The notes beneath the pieces are model-generated. The model was not told where the DNA came from. It made no database searches and worked only from the letters and a program-made list of their open reading frames with translations. Both the position numbers and the translations under genes were made by a program. A stretch of 64,000 bases of DNA from Phyllostachys edulis (lineage: Eukaryota > Streptophyta > Magnoliopsida > Poales > Poaceae): the NCBI GenBank assembly GCA_036346405.1, contig CM070563.1, positions 32,622,816-32,686,815 on the forward strand, given 5' to 3'. Below are positions 62,001-64,000 of this stretch, piece after piece; the stretch's first letter is position 1, and every line of letters starts with the position of its first letter.

Positions 62001-62790
62001 GATATAGAGAATTCCAGGCTAATTGGAATATTTGCGTACTATGGGTAAAGTTGTACACCTCTGTAAAGGGAAAATATATTTAAATAGCCGTTCTCGCAGT
62101 CATGAGTGTGCTTAGCGCGGCTGGTATGGCTGTAGCTTTAATTTTCAAAACTGTTTTGTCACAAAACATGGGCAATGACTTGGGGTTTTATTTTGTTGAG
62201 TTAACTACTATGTCTGTGGTTGAACATGAATGTGGCTCGTAGCCGAGGAGAGTTAAGAGTTGTTGTTGTTATACTTCTTTTTGTGCTTGTAACCGAGAAG
62301 GGTTACGAGATGCTGTTTTTATTTGTTCAGTTCTTTACTTACTGTCATGTACATATTTAAACTGCTCTTTCAAATTCCGTTGCAAATTAATACCTATGAA
62401 TATTGCAAATAAAAATGGCTTTAAGCAAAATAACTTGTAGAGTAGAGCCTCATCATTTGATAGCCTTGCATTTAATATAATTTTGCGATACACTACAAGT
62501 CTTGCTGAGTACACAAGTACTCAATCTTGCTTATAATGTTGTTTAGATTTCGAAGATGAGCCAATGCCAGACGACACATTCTTTGCACCTGAAACCAGAG
62601 GGTTCGGTGACGGGTCTATCTAGACCTTGCTTCTTGTCGGTTGCCTGCGGGATCGGATGGGCATGCCGCTGGAGTTTTACTACTCTTACTACTTCTTCTG
62701 TTGCTATATTTTTACTCTGATGACTGCTTTTATTTGGCCGGTCGGCCATTGATGTAATAACTTGTAATAGTTTAAGTTAAGTACCATTTT
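59079..62790 (+). mobile_element. LTR C, same family, inserted in LTR A and cut by element F
   Basis: Starts TGTAACATCCCAAAATCTG. The longest uninterrupted copy of the family here: leader (60100-60300), AT-rich middle with AGACGTTGATTGCTCGAG (61141), a GGTTACGAG hairpin (62288), and GGCCGGTCGGCC (62735). Element F begins at 62791 before the LTR end. Open frames in 59572-60302 are LTR leader, not genes. Confidence 0.85.
59822..59829 (+). promoter_or_regulatory. LTR C TATA box
   Basis: TATATAAAG then GTCCAGAGCTTC; the same position and context as in LTR B. Confidence 0.7.
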
Positions 62791-64000
62791 TGTAATACCC
62801 TGAGTCCCGATTAGAGAGATTTTATTCGGGGAAAAAGATATAGTGTAATTTCAGTTTTGGAGGGATGGTTTAAAGAGATGGGCCTCTGGCCCCGGGGTGT
62901 TTTGGCCTAATGGCTGGCCAACAATCCAAGGCCCATGGCGCCTCCTCCCCTTCAAACCCTAGGCTTCCTGCTTTTCTTTTATTTTTTTCCTTTGGCTGCC
63001 TCCATAGGTCCTGAAGCAGCCGCCACCTCCAAACCTTGCAACCCTCATGCTCCATCTCCAAGTCCCACGCCCCATCTTCCTCCTGGCACCTCTACTGCTT
63101 GGTGCCGCCTCCAAGTCTCCCCAAGTCGCCCCTCCTGCAGGTCTCACCTCGGTGAGCTCCATTTGGAGCTGCCCCTTGGTGGCCGACCAAGAGAAGAAAG
63201 GAAGAAGGTGGAGAGGGAGATTCTTCGGGAGTTAGTTTGTGGATATCATGGGGATATGCCCATGATCTTAGGATGATGAAACAATTGGCAATGTTGCTTT
63301 TGGTTTGAAGTTTCATATGTTTTCGACAAAGTTTCAGATCTGTCAGGTCAGCGGTGGTCTGACCGGCTTTTGTGCTGATTGTTGATTTTAGTGGTGATTT
63401 GATTTTGGGATAGGTCATATCCTTATTTGTTAATGCATATGTGTTGCATATTGCATGTTTTGGCTACCGTGGGTCAAGTTGTGAAGAACTTGTTCCCGGA
63501 TTCGTGTTTGCTTGTCTATTGTTGTGCAGGTGGCTTGCAGGTCAATGACGGTCAACGGCGAGGAGGATCGGGACTAAGCTTGGAGAGCTGAGGTCCAGAA
63601 CGATCATGGATGCCAGGTGAGGTCAGATGACTCAAGCGTGGCGCAGAATGGACATGGATGATCGAGCAGGCGATTGGTCGGTTGGTTGGATCAAGCGGTA
63701 GCGAGTCGTTACAAGTGCTCGATGGTGCGGTGGGATCCTGGACGGAGAGACTTGGCGACATGGGCTGTTGATCAACCTACACGTGGCGAAGCAGGCGATT
63801 GCTTCAACAGATGGACTCGGTCTTTTGGAAAGGATCGAGAAGGGGTATTTTGGTAATTTCACCAAATACCGCCTTGGTGACCTTTTGATTAAGCCGTAGC
63901 GCGGGTCGGCGCATGGTGAAGCGGTTTAGATCAATCGACGATGAAGACGGCGCTTTGAGATGCGTGCGTGTGTGTTCCGTTGATGTTGGGCCTTAACGGA
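62791..64000 (+). mobile_element. Element F, LTR start TGTAATACCC, inserted in LTR C, incomplete
   Basis: Starts TGTAATACCCTGAGTCCC, then GATTAGAGAGA..TTCGGG, as in the solo LTR at 24665-27216 (opposite orientation). The target duplication would be ATTTT (62786-62790), but the other end is outside the window. Interrupted at 63238 by element G. Confidence 0.75.
63238..64000 (+). mobile_element. Element G, copia-type LTR, second copy of 54956-56710, incomplete
   Basis: Starts TGTGGATATCATGGGG and follows the minus strand of 54956-56710 through shared blocks (ATCTTAGGATGATG, GTTGTGAAGAACTTG, CTAAGCTTGGAGAGCTGAGG, CTACACGTGGCGAAGC). The element runs off the window, so solo LTR versus full element is undecided. 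Confidence 0.8.

Overview
The window reads as nuclear DNA of a grass (Poaceae). The one intact gene has plant-type introns, and the rest is mostly nested LTR retrotransposons plus CACTA, hAT, Harbinger and Stowaway DNA elements of the kinds seen in cereals. A panicoid grass is plausible, but I cannot fix the species. No bacterial-style operon, CRISPR array or rRNA gene is present.

Gene-bearing part (about 5.7-19.4 kb). A broken plant-mobile-domain (PMD) gene on the + strand (5701-7694) is cut off by the start of a copia LTR. Next comes a 15-exon gene on the - strand (coding 17176 down to 8591, about 1044 residues). It encodes the plant RBM5/RBM10-type splicing factor SUA: arginine/serine-rich N-terminus, RRM1, RanBP2 zinc finger, RRM2, OCRE and a C-terminal G-patch. 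All exon phases close and no stop falls in the joined frame. One of its introns is GC-AG. Two hAT-like elements and a Stowaway-like element sit in its introns, and a Harbinger MITE lies upstream.

Transposon part. At the left, a 4.6 kb solo LTR (653-5252) has a perfect GGAGA target duplication. From 23.4 to 30.3 kb lies a decayed gypsy element (protease to integrase plus 3' LTR) whose reverse transcriptase is split by a 2.55 kb solo LTR. A CACTA element with a ruined transposase fills about 30.5-34.9 kb. A 4327 bp gag-only element (35742-40068) has two 886 bp LTRs, a PBS, a PPT and a CTAAA duplication; it shares termini with the gypsy element at 23.4-30.3 kb, its possible helper. It interrupts a - strand coding region of unknown identity that lies between the PBS and the gag of a chromovirus-type gypsy element (called E here).

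From 43 kb to the end, copies of one long-LTR chromovirus family are inserted into each other. Element A (+, pol 49173-52530, 3' LTR from 52565) is cut on the left by LTR D (-), which is cut by LTR E (-), which is cut by a 3.18 kb solo LTR. LTR A also carries a copia-type solo LTR, a same-family solo LTR (B) and another same-family LTR (C). C is broken by element F, and F by element G, which runs off the window. Nearly all coding sequence outside SUA is degenerate.

The most unusual points are the extra coding block upstream of gag in E, the gag-only element beside a likely helper, and the octamer atgtgttg recurring about a dozen times in 1.8 kb.
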